Shown: positions 1-9,713 of the stretch, in pieces
Layout of the letters: each line of letters starts with the position of its first letter
Numbering within the stretch: the first letter of the stretch is position 1
DNA from: Pseudozyma flocculosa PF-1
Lineage: Eukaryota; Basidiomycota; Ustilaginomycetes; Ustilaginales; Ustilaginaceae
Assembly (NCBI RefSeq): GCF_000417875.1
Contig: NW_006920873.1
Location: 118,842 to 180,327, forward strand
Reading direction: 5' to 3'
DNA length: 61,486 nt
Made by a program: the position numbers and the translations under genes
Notes under the pieces: model-generated
What the model was told of the DNA's origin: nothing
The model's database searches: none
What the model saw: only the letters and a program-made list of their open reading frames with translations

Positions 1-2059
1 CCGCTCGCCGCGCGGCTGAGCAGGCCCACCTTTTGCAGCGTGAGCAGTAGCGCGAGGTACTGGTAGCCGTACGTCTGGAGGATCTCGCGCTTGACAAATT
101 CGAGGTTCTTGGCCTTGATACCACCCGCGCCTGGCCCAACGATGCTGCTGAGGCACAGCAGTCGCAGCACGGCCACGAGGCTCCTCTCCTCGTTGACCAT
201 GTCCTCGATGCCCTGCTGCTGCGCGTTCATGTCGAGCCCGGCGACGAGGTTCTGCTGGATCTCGAGCATGCGGTTGAACTCTTCGCGGCCGGTGAACTGC
301 ATGATCTTCTCCGTCAGGCCCGTATGGAGCCTCAGCGAGGCGTGCTCGTTCTGCAGCCCGCCGAGCTTGCCGACGAATGCGCGGATCTGTGAGACAGTCT
401 TGGCCTGGTGGCGACCCTCGTAGTCCTCGTTGAGCCGCTTGGCGGCGCGATGCAGCTTCTCGCCGACGACGGCAAAGTTGAGGTCGCGGATCTCGGCAAA
501 GAGGAGGTCGGTGGTGCTGTCGAGGCGGTGCTTGCGCTTCTTGGGCGCCGACGTCATCTGCAGCGGCGTGCCGCTCCCGGAGGGTTGCGAGGGGTGGGGC
601 GGCGCGGGCTGGTTGGTGCCTGTCAGCAGCGCCGGGTCGACCTCGACGTGGGCGTTGCGGATGCCGACGACCTCGTCGACCAGGCCCTCGTAGGTGAGCT
701 GGGTGCAGAGGGGCGTGGCGAGGTCGACGGATCGGTCGATGATGATGAGGCTGTCGATCGACGTCGAAGGCGTGGTGAGCGAAGGGTTGGTGGGGTCCGA
801 GGCGAGGTGCTCGCGGCGCTGCCGGATCAAGAGGTCGGCGAGCCTCCTGGCGAGGTTGCCCTTGCCAATGATGCGCGGAAAGAGGCCGTAGGCGTGCTGC
901 ATCGTCATGAGCGCCTGGGCCGAGCGGAAGATGGACGTGTGGTCGCCGTCGGCGTAGATGCGCTTCCACGCCGTGTCCTCCTCGAGGCTGATCACGTCCT
1001 TTTCCAGCGGCACAAACTCGAGGCCGAAGTCGAGCAGCGATATGTCCGAGAGGACGGCCTCGCGGTCGAGAAACTGCAGGCAGGGCTCTGTCCGGTGCGG
1101 CACAAATGTGACGGTGTAGGTGTGCTGAAGGGGCGACGAGGGTCGGGCGGCGCGGTCGGCCCGGATGTGTTCTTGGTCGGGACGAGGGTAGCGGGAAGCA
1201 GACGCGTCAGCTGGGCGTCCGAGCGCGGCATAATGACTTCGCGAGGAAAGGAGAGTGTGCCCGTGCGACGATGCGCCCGCCCGTCGTAGGCCGGGTCGAG
1301 GCTCGCGGGGAGTCCGACGGCCGACGAGCTGTGCAGAGCAGCGACGGGCAGAGGAGCATCGCAGCAGGGTGGCCGGGTACTAAAAATCCCGGCCAGATGG
1401 TCGATCTTCGGACATAGACTGACCCGATCCTCGATTGTGCGTGTGGCAGGCGCCGCCGCTCGACGCGGCCGAGCAGCGGCGCGGTGCGCTTCGAGGAACG
1501 GGCTAATTGAGTCCGCGTGTAGAAAGGGCGGGATGTGAGGAGGGCACGGCAGAGGAAGGGGGTGGGTCGGCGCGGCAGGCGACTTACCAGCAATGGCCGA
1601 CATCCATCGTATCTCTGGTCGGCAGATGTAGACGACGGAGCGTGTGGGCGCGTTGATGGCCTTGAGGGAGTAAGGGTGTCCGTGTGCGTTGACCGATGCT
1701 GCTGCTGCTGCTGCTGCTGCGGACGCGGAGGTCGACGTCTTTGGTACAAAGGCGGGTGAATGGTTTTCGAGCCAGAACATGCGTTCGACGCCGTGGTGCT
1801 TGAGGCTCTGCACGTCTGCGACGAGGCCGAGGGGTCCTGCGAGAGAGGGATCGAGGATGAGGGTTTTTGCCTCCTTTATCGAGTCGAGAGTGGAGAGGAG
1901 GCCGCGCTTTGCGAGGTCTGTGAGGATTGAGGTCTCGAGGCCGTCCCAAGGGGATGGGAGGGGAGCGTCGGTGGCGGCTGCTGCTGCTGCGGCCTGCGGG
2001 TCTGGCGACGAGGTGGCGCTAGCATGGCGGCTGGCCGAAGGTGCGACGGCGGCAGCCAT
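1..2059 (-). CDS. VPS33: VPS33, Sec1-family subunit of HOPS/CORVET (3' end missing)
   Basis: Sec1/Munc18-like SNARE chaperone of the HOPS and CORVET tethers, acting at vacuole and endosome membranes. Exon 1 runs 2059 to 1588 and exon 2 runs 1171 to 1, leaving the window before the stop. The start is chosen at 2059 because the context is CCCACCATGG. Seen: a 40-residue Ala/Ser leader, then SLKHHGVERMFWLE, a polyalanine run coded by eight TGC units (1697-1720, read antisense), VVYICRPEIRWM, HTYTVTFVPHRTEPC, IDSLIIIDRSVDLATPLCTQ and, near the edge, ILQTYGYQYLALLLTLQK. These follow the family order closely. The exon join uses donor GTAAGT (1587) and an AAG acceptor (1172) with CTGAC at 1206-1210. 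It creates a Glu codon and reads AIAEHIRADRAAR into the conserved strand. The 416-nt intron is by far the longest in the window. Identity is firm; the join is likely. Confidence 0.9.
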
Positions 2060-2693
2060 GGTGGGCTTTCGAGGATGAAGAAGACGGGAGTTTGAGGTGA
2101 TGGAATGACGAGAGAGAAGAGAAGAGAAGTGACGCCAAGATCGACAGCCGCGTCGAGGCAGGAGGCAGGCCGGCTCAAGGAGCGTCAGCCGCCCCCAAAG
2201 GCGCAATCCCCCAAAGTAGTCGGGTAGCGGCCAGGCCTGTGCGCAGAGGACCCTGCCTGTCAAACCGAGAGAGTAGTGTCAGACTCGGACGAGAGGAGCC
2301 CCTCGCAACCAACACTTTCCACCCTCGCCGCTTTTCTCTGGCCAGCAGGTGGTTGGTTGGCCTGCCAGCCAGCGCCAGCCAGCTCTCAGAGGGCAGACCA
2401 CCGTCTCTTCTTCGTGACTCCATCCCCCCTCCCCCTCCTCCTCCTCTCGCTCCTCACCAACCCGTGCCGGCCCGTCTGACTCCCTCATCACCACCGCCAT
2501 CCCTCTCTCTCGGAAACCCTCCTTCTATCATCCTACACGGCGGCGGCGGCGCATGTCACTGTGCTTATATACATCCTCGTCCCTCTCTCTTCGCCGCATC
2601 GTACCCCTATCCCTCTCTGTCTCCCGCTCCCTCGCCCGCTCCTCACCCCACCGCACCCAGAATCGCACCATCGCACTATCGTCACCTGCCACC
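2060..2693. promoter_or_regulatory. VPS33 / cysteinyl-tRNA synthetase divergent promoter
   Basis: 634 nt between two divergent start codons. The left half is mixed sequence; from about 2420 it becomes strongly CT-rich on the plus strand (runs of CCCTCCCC and TCTCTC), as is usual around fungal start sites. TATATA lies at 2566-2571, about 125 nt before the CysRS ATG at 2694. An in-frame upstream ATG at 2553 precedes that TATA (see separate entry). No other gene is visible. Confidence 0.6.
2553..2693 (+). other. In-frame N-terminal extension of CysRS, mitochondrial-leader-like
   Basis: From ATG 2553 the frame is open into the main CysRS start at 2694, adding 47 residues. The extension has six Arg, many Ser/Leu and no Asp or Glu, the composition of a mitochondrial presequence; SLSLRRIVPLSLSVSRSLAR is its core. 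The 2553 ATG has a weaker context (GGCGCATGT) than the 2694 ATG (TGCCACCATGG). TATATA at 2566 lies inside the extension, so transcripts started from it would lack the first ATG. Yeast makes cytosolic and mitochondrial CysRS from one gene; a similar split here is inference. Confidence 0.5.
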
Positions 2694-5301
2694 ATGGCCG
2701 CCGCACCCGACGCCTCGTCCTCTTCCACGCCCACCCGCGTCGCACAGCCGCAATGGCAAGTGCCCGCAAAGGCCGTCCCAGAGCCCCAGCTCAAGGTCTA
2801 CAACAGCCTCACACGCACAAAGACGCCCTTTGTGCCCACAAAAGGTCGCTCCGTCGCCTGGTACAACTGCGGGCCCACCGTATACGACGCTAGCCACATG
2901 GGACACGCGAGAAACTACGTCACTCAGGACATTATCCGCCGCATCCTCCGAGACTACCTCGCCTACGACGTCCACTTTGTCATGAACATCACCGACATCG
3001 ACGACAAAATCATTGTCCGCGCCAGGCAGGCTCACCTCGTAAAGACGTTCCGCGCACAGCATCCCACCCTCTCCCAACCCCTCCTCCAGACCGTCCAGGA
3101 GGCCTGGTCCGCCTACTTTGCAAAGAACGTCGAGCAGTTTGCGCCCCCGCTCCCGCCCCAGGAGCGACAGGGCGGCCTCGCCGCCACCGCGGAAAAGGCT
3201 AGGGCGGGCGAGGCCGGCTTCGAGGAGGTCGCGCGCCTCAGGCAGGATGCCGCATGGCTCAAGCAGGCCTCGGAAAAGGAGCCCAAGTTCGCCATGTGGT
3301 TCGCCGCCCTCGAAAAGTCGAGAAACGCCCAGATCGCCGCAGCAATGGCCCTCGGCGCCGGCGACGCCTCGAAACAGCAGGCAAAGGACCTGATCGACGC
3401 CTCCGAAGACGTCCTCAGCCTCCACCTCGACAAGGCGCTCGGCCACACCGTCACCGACCCTGCCGTCTTCCGCGACCTGGCCGCCTTCTGGGAGGCCGAG
3501 TTCTTCAACGACATGAAGCGCCTCCACGTCGAGCCGCCCACCACCCTCACCCGCGTCAGCGAGTACGTGCCCGAGATTGTCGCCTTCGTCGAGCGCATCG
3601 TCGCCAACGGCTACGGCTACGCCGAGGGCGCCGACGAGGGCAAGAAGAATGTCTGGTTCGACACGCGCGCCTTTGACGGCGCAAAGGCCCGCGGCGACGT
3701 CGACGGCGACTTCTGCCACAGCTACGCCAAGCTGCAGCCGTGGTCCAAGGGCAACAAGGAGCTGCTCGAGGAGGGCGAGGGGTCGCTCTCGACATCGGCC
3801 GCCGCCACCGTCGGCAAGCGCGCCGCCTCGGACTTTGCGCTGTGGAAGTCGTCCAAGCCCGGCGAGCCCGCGTGGCCGTCGCCGTGGGGGCCCGGTCGGC
3901 CGGGCTGGCACATCGAGTGCTCGGTCATGGCGAGCGAAGTGCTGGGCACCACGATGGACGTCCACTCGGGCGGCGTCGACCTCATGTTCCCGCACCACGA
4001 CAACGAGATTGCCCAGAGCGAGGCCCACCACGACTGCCGCCAGTGGGTAAACTACTTCCTCCATACGGGCCACCTGCACATCGAGGGCCTCAAGATGTCC
4101 AAGTCGCTCAAAAACTTCATCTCGATCGACGAGGCCCTCGAGCGCTTCACGGCGCGGCAGCTGCGCATGAGCTTCCTGCTGCAGCCGTGGAGCTCGCGCA
4201 TGGACTTCAAGGCGAGCGCGCTCGGCGAGGTCAAGAACGCCGAGAGCACGTTCAACAACTTCTTCGCCGGCGTCCGCGCCAAGGCGTCGGAGCGGCGCGC
4301 GCTTGGTGCCGCCTACTCGGACGGGCAGCACCACTACGAGCAGGCCGAAAAGGCGCTCATGGCCTCGCTCGACGAGGCGCAGCGCGCGTTCCGCGAGGCC
4401 ATGTGCGACTCGTTTGACACGCCGCGGGGCATGGAGGTGCTGCTGGACCTCGTCAGCAAGGCCAACGTGTACGAAAAGAGCAAGGCTAGGCGGACCGACG
4501 TCAACGTCGGCGTCCTCGAGGCCGTGGCGCGCTACGTGGGCGACATGCTCAAGATGCTCGGCCTCGGCGAAGGGCCAGCGGCCAGTGACGCGCTCGGCTG
4601 GGGCGACGCCGCGTCGGGCGAGGGCGCAGGCGCCGCCGACCGCGACGAGGTGCTGATGCCCTACCTGCGCGTGCTCAGCTCGTTCCGCGACAGCATCCGC
4701 CAGCTCGCCCGCAGCGGCGCGTCGGCCGGCGACATCCTCAAGCTCGCCGACGCGCTGCGCGACAATGACCTGGTCGACCTCGGCGTCGCGCTCGAGGACA
4801 CTGAGGGTGGGTTGCGCTGCCGATCCAAGTCCGACCCCAATGCTGCCCCAACGGACTGGATGAGCTGACCACGCCCCCTTTTTCTCGTCCTGACAAACTT
4901 CCTTTGCCCTTCCTGTCCGCCCCGCTCTCCCCTACCTACCTGCAGATGGCAAGGCGCTCGTCAAGCTAGTACCCGCCGAGCAGCTAAGGGCCGCCAAGGC
5001 GGAGCGGGAACAAGCAGCGGCGGAAAAGCAGGCGCGCAAGGCGGCCGCGGCCGAGCAGGCGCGGCTCAAGCGGCTCGAGAACCTCGAGCGGGGACGTATC
5101 GCGCCCACCGACCTCTTCCGACCGCCGCACGTCGGCGATGCCGAATTCACGGCGTGGGACGAGCGCGGCCTGCCCACCCTCGATGGCGAGGGCAAGGAAC
5201 TGGCAAAGAAGAGGAGGAAGAACCTCGAAAAGGACTGGGACAAGCAGTCGAAGCTCCACCGCGACTTTTTGGAGGCCAGGGAAAAGGGCGAGATTCAGTA
5301 G
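2694..5301 (+). CDS. CRS1: Cysteinyl-tRNA synthetase
   Basis: Class Ia synthetase that charges tRNA-Cys with cysteine using ATP. Exons 2694-4806 and 4946-5301 give 822 residues. The 139-nt intron starts GTGGGT and ends TGCAG; joining restores EDTEDGKALVKLVP and the coiled, Lys/Ala/Glu-rich tail. Seen: the HIGH-type signature GPTVYDASHMGHARNYV near residue 60, MNITDIDDKII, the zinc-site Cys/His stretch WHIECSVMASEVLG with DVHSGGVDLMFPHHDNE, and the KMSKS loop LKMSKSLKNF. The protein is longer than bacterial CysRS because of an insertion after the first Rossmann half (about residues 125-240) and the C-terminal tail, both usual in eukaryotes. The start at 2694 is taken for its ideal context. The 2553 ATG would give a longer form that may be mitochondrial; no second CysRS is in this window. 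Confidence 0.95.
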
Positions 5302-5476
5302 CCGTGTACGTGCGCAGTATAGCGCCACACTGGCTTTGTGTCGTCGTAGACGTTTCCTTAGGTATTCATCCTTGGAGGATGGCAAATCGAGAGCGGTCTC
5401 TTTAGAGATATGACGACTGAGGGGAGGGGTTATTCGGGTCTATCGTGCGCTGCAATGGTGTGGGCATGGTGGTAGG

Positions 5477-7595
5477 TTACGCGACGACCTTGATCCGCGC
5501 GGCCTTTTTGATGTCGTCGGGCGAGATGCTGGCGATCTCGTCGATGAGGGCCGGGATGAAGGATCCCGGTCCCCGGACGTCGGGACGGGCGGCGGCCTGT
5601 TCGGATGCGATGGTCATGCTCAGCAGGCTGGGTGCCGAGGAGGGAGGGGAGCGAGAGAGGGAGGGGGAAAGGGTCAGTAAACTCTGCAACCGTGTTGAGA
5701 GGTGGGGGAGGCAAGGGGTTCCTGCGACTTACGCCATCAAGGCACCGACGAATAGATCCTCCTGGTGGTTGACCATCAGTTTCCCCAGCCCGCCCCCACT
5801 CTCCCCATCCTCTGGCGATGCAGCATCGACAGCGACGCGGGGATGGACACAAGAGGCGAGCGCAACGGCGAGCATGACGCCCAGGGCGCAGCCGCTCCCC
5901 GTGATCCTGCCGAGCAGCTCGTGCCCATTATCGCAGGCCACGACGCGCTGCCCATCCGAGAGGTAGTCCGTCTTGCCGCTCAGCAGCACCAGGCACCGCT
6001 CCCGCGAGGCAAGGGTGCGCACCAGGGCGACGGGATCCGACAGCTGTCCGGACCCCGAATCCACGCCTCGCGCGGCCACTTCGGCGCTGCCCGAGATCGA
6101 TGACAGCTCCGCGGCGTTGCCCTTCAGCAGCGTGACTTGCGTGTGGTTGAGGATCTCTGTGCGAGCGCGATTGGTTCCAGGGTAGGGCGAAGAAAAGAAA
6201 GACGGGGAACGGGGTCACGAGCTGTTCCGTGCAACGGCGGCTCAAAGACGGCTGCATCCCCTGGCCCACTCACCGTTGACGACCTCCTTTCGGAAATTCG
6301 TCGCACCGCATCCAACAGGGTCGAGGACGACGGGCTTGCCGCCACGGTTGGCCGCCGCGCCCGCCACCTTCATGCCGGCACGGCTGGGCGGGCCAATGGT
6401 GCCAATGTTGAGCACGAGCCCGCCGACGGCGCCGCTCAGCTCCTCGGCCTCTTCGGCCTCGTGGCTCATGATGGGGCTCGCGGAAAAGGCGAGCGCGATG
6501 TTGGCCGAGAGCGTCGACGACACGTGCGACGTGATCGTCTGGATCAGCGGCGGACCCGTGGGCGAGCTCCGCAGCGTCGAGAGGAGCGAGGCGGCGCGGT
6601 CGACGTAGAACGCTGCGTCTGTCGGCGATGAGGGCGGAAGCAGGGACGGGTGCGGCGCAAAGGCGGAATAGAGCAGGGCCGAGCCCGACTCCGACGGCAA
6701 CGAGGACGACGAGCGGGATGCGGCGAGACCGAGCTTGAAGCGCGACACAATCTCGCCCAGCTCCCGCGCGGCGACGTCCGAGTCGACCCTGGCGACAATG
6801 GCCGAGATGACGGCGATGCCGTCGGGGGCGTTGGTCGACGAGGTGGCGCCAAACAGGGTCCTGGCCGCCGTCTTTTGGTTGAGGCCGCCGATGAGGACGC
6901 AGGGCATCCTCGTCTCGGACCCGCCACCGCTGGCGCCGGCGCCCAGGACCTCGACGATCTCGCGTGCGCCCCTTGGTCCGATGACCTTGTCGGCGGTGAT
7001 GCCCTTTTTGGACTGGGTGCCGTAGCACGGTCCGACGCCGGCGTAGTCTGCGCCAGATCGCTTGGCGTCGAGGGCCTGCTGGACGCTCTTGACCGAGATG
7101 CCAAGGAGGCGGTTTGGGCCGAGGAGGCGACGCGCCTGGGCGACGGGGATGTCGTCCTGCCCGATGTGCAGGCCGACACGCGCCGGCAGCGAGAGGGCGA
7201 CGGTGAGGTTGTCGTTGATGAGCATCGTGACGTTGTACTGGCGCGCCGGGAAGGGGAGAAGGAGGGGTCGAGTAGACGTGTGTGCGGGTTAGCAGCAGGC
7301 CAGTCGGTGCGGCAGGGGTTGGCAGTCGGCGAGCAGCACAAACCTTGTCGCAGATGTCGAGGGCCCTCTTTGCGATTTCGAGAAAGTGGCCCGTCTCTGC
7401 ATCCTTTTCTCGGATCTGAACCATGCCGACGTGGCCGTCTCGGAGGGAGCGCTCGAGGCTGTCGAAGAAGTCCACACCCGGAGGGAGCAGCTCGCGTCCC
7501 GTGACGAGGTAGACCGAGTAGTCCAACTTGCTCCTGTCGAGCGGCACTTCGTCGTTGGCGGCGGCATTGCCGCGAGTGGGTGGTTGCGTCGACAT
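5477..7595 (-). CDS. THI6: Bifunctional thiamine-phosphate synthase / hydroxyethylthiazole kinase
   Basis: The N-terminal half couples HMP-pyrophosphate to thiazole phosphate to make thiamine phosphate; the C-terminal half (ThiM-like) phosphorylates hydroxyethylthiazole. Four exons: 7595-7344, 7237-6274, 6156-5733 and 5627-5477, giving 596 residues. The introns are 106, 117 and 105 nt, and the first has a textbook TGCTAAC branch site. Seen in the synthase half: MVQIREKD, VGLHIGQDDIPVAQARRLLG, GADYAGVGPCYGTQSKKGI and CVLIGGLN. Seen in the kinase half: TSHVSSTLSANIALAFSASP, VVLDPVGCGAT, LLKGNAAE and TGSGCALG, whose Cys matches the kinase's conserved Cys. The two-domain fusion is the normal fungal form. 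The ATG at 7595 leads directly into the synthase domain. No TPP riboswitch hallmark was seen in its introns or leader. Confidence 0.94.
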
Positions 7596-8109
7596 GGCGG
7601 CGAGGCAAGGTGGTTTAGCGGGTAAGCCGAGGTGGTGGTCGAGAGGCGAGCAGAGGGAGAGGCGAGCAGAGGGAGAGGCGAGGCCAGGGACACCACCTGG
7701 CCAGATCTTCTCAGCGTGCTTCGGCCTGCCCCCCAAACTCGAGCGGGGAAATCGCACGTCAGCCTGGCTTGCCCTTCGGCATAAAGCCGAGCGAAACCCA
7801 GACCGCGCGCCCAAACCTCGGCCCCAACCTCCACCTCGCCCGCCGCGGCCAACGAAACGATCCTCGACGGCATCGTCCCGACTCCCTGCCACCACCATCC
7901 TGGCTTCGACGATTTGCCAGCCCATTCAACGCACACACACATACACACCAACACGGACAGCCCCAACGTGCAAACTGCAGCTCCGCAACGACCTACTCGT
8001 TTTGCGGCATCGTTTGGCATACACGGCGACCTCTACAGCATCACTCTCTCTCTCTCCGCACACAGTCGGCCGCCTCGCCTCGCCTCGCCTCGCCTCGCTG
8101 CCCGCCGCC
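7596..8109 (-). promoter_or_regulatory. THI6 upstream region / RNase T2 downstream region
   Basis: 514 nt between the THI6 start and the RNase T2 stop, both on the minus strand. It should hold the RNase T2 3' UTR and the THI6 promoter. It contains a short CGCCT tandem (about 8078-8100) next to the RNase T2 stop, a CACACA patch near 7925-7950, and a duplicated GGCGAGCAGAGGGAGA block at 7646-7680. No TATA box or protein gene is evident. Confidence 0.4.
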
Positions 8110-9014
8110 TCACTTGGGCAGGTACCGGATGCCCGTCCGCGGGCAGCCATTGTCCTTGGCCAGCGGCGCCGTCTGCACAAACGCATCCGCGCTCGTGCTG
8201 CGCCCCTCTGTGAAAAAGTAATACCACGCCTCGTTGAGGTTGGCGCCGCGGCACCGGAACGACGCGCCGTGGCCGTATTTTGCCTCGACGGCCGCCTGCA
8301 GCTCGGCCAGCGCGTACGTCTTGGTCGCGCTCGGGACGATGCCCGCCTCGGCCAGCGCGTCGTACGTCGAGTACCGCCGGTGCAGCTCCGTCGCCGTACG
8401 GAAAAAGTCGACCACCTCCTGGTTGGGCGTGTAGGCCTCGTAGCACGACGGCACCAGCGTCGACACGCACGTACCGTGCTTGTTCCACTCGTGCGACTGC
8501 CAGCCCAGCAAGCCCGGCAGAGACGTGGGGAGGTGAGGTGCTCAGCCGCAACGCACAGCAGCGCGAGTCGCCAGCCGGTCTCGCCCGCCCCACTCACCCA
8601 GAACGAGTTGTCGTTGCCCCGGATGTCCAGCCAGTACTGGTTCATGTAGTCGAGCACATCGGTGGCATTGGCCCCGCGCAAGATGCCCGCAATGTCGCCA
8701 TGGTTGCGGCTCGAGTCACACGACGCATCATAGCCCCCAGAACATCGATCGGGCCAGACGCCGTGTAGAGTCCAGACGTCATCGGGGCCCGTTGCGGGGC
8801 TGTAGTCCCAGAAGTTGGTGAGGAGGAGGAGGCCGCCGGGCGTGTTGGTCTGGCACGGGTCGGTCGAGCAGCCAGAGCAGCTGAGGCACGACGCCGGGCG
8901 CGCCTGGAGCGGGTCGGCCTTGAAGGGCAGCTGCGCGGCGGCGGCGGCGGTCGAGGCGGCGAGGCAGAGACCGAGCAGCAGCGCACCGAGGGCCAAGGCG
9001 GCGCTGCGGGTCAT
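8110..9014 (-). CDS. Secreted ribonuclease T2
   Basis: Extracellular or vacuolar RNase of the T2 family, which cuts RNA through a 2',3'-cyclic phosphate. Exons 9014-8598 and 8496-8110 give 267 residues. The 101-nt intron (GTGAGT...GCAG) splits the second active-site block exactly, and joining restores NSFW|SHEWNKHGTC. Seen: an N-terminal signal peptide (hydrophobic Leu/Ala core, residues 5-27); four Cys in a short stretch (SCLSCSGCSTDPC); LLLTNFWDYSP; catalytic block I WTLHGVWPD; catalytic block II SHEWNKHGTC with its His and Glu; and a late Cys pair near FRCRGANLNEAWYY and DNGCP. Length fits the family. It shares an intergenic region with the divergent gene at 9714. Secretion suggests phosphate or nucleotide scavenging or effector-like use, but nothing here decides that. 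Confidence 0.93.
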
Positions 9015-9713
9015 GGTCTGGTCGGGTCGGGTCGGGTCGTCGTCGAGGGGTAAAGACGCTTCTGGGTGACAGCTTGCTTGAAGGAGAGAAGGGTGAGGGT
9101 TGAAACTAGCTGACGATAATGGTGATAGTTGCAAAGGGAGTGGGTGTGTAGGTGGTGGTGGTGGTGCGAGTGAGCGGGGGTGGTGCTGATAAGACTCGCC
9201 AACGAGGGGCCGGCGAGGAGAGCAGGCTGGGGCTGGCCAAGAGGCTCGAGCAGACAAGCAAGCAAGCAAGCAAGCAAGGGCCAACGTGCACGGCAAGCCT
9301 AGCCGACAAGGTTGCTCACGGGGGCTCGGGCTAGGCCAGGCCAGGCTGATTGCAGGCGAGGCGGAGGGGCCTCGGCCTCCACCCGCTTGCTTGCTTGCTT
9401 GCCTGGCCCGGCCCCTGACCGACGGCGGGCTGCCCGAGTTGCCGCCCGCTGCTCCCCCGCAATTTCCAGCCAAGCGCTCGCACGTGAGGCGACCCGCCAA
9501 AGGGCGCGGCAGCCGACAGCCAGCCCAGGCCAGGCAGGTGTTGATTTTCGGGCGTGGGCGAAGTGTTGGTCTCGGCCCTCGCCCTCTCCCTCTCCCTCTC
9601 ACGCGCACCCACACACTCTCGCAGCGCTCGACCTCGACCACGATCTCGACATCAGCCTTTGATTCATCGCACCGCGTGCACCGTCCACGCCCAACCACCA
9701 CCCTCCGACCGAC
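9015..9713. promoter_or_regulatory. RNase T2 / TPX2-like divergent promoter
   Basis: 699 nt between divergent start codons. It carries an AAGC tetranucleotide run (9256-9278) and its reverse complement GCTT (9385-9402) about 106 nt apart, a GGTGGTGGTGGTG patch (9151-9164) and a CCCTCT tandem (9578-9600) just before the plus-strand leader. No canonical TATA and no coding sequence were seen. Confidence 0.5.
9256..9402. repeat. Inverted tetranucleotide repeats (AAGC)n ... (GCTT)n
   Basis: AAGC repeated between 9256 and 9278, and its exact complement GCTT repeated between 9385 and 9402. The arms are 17-18 nt with a spacer of about 106 nt. A transcript crossing both could fold into a stem, and the DNA could extrude. 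It sits in the middle of the divergent promoter. Confidence 0.7.

Noticed and set aside
2682..4334. Long antisense open frame opposite CysRS
   Set aside because: Mirror of the GC-rich codon bias of CysRS; no domain and no start context.
7238..7343. Possible TPP riboswitch in the first THI6 intron
   Set aside because: The CTGAGA-type conserved core and the paired helices of the thiamine aptamer are not visible; the intron is a plain 106-nt intron with a TGCTAAC branch.
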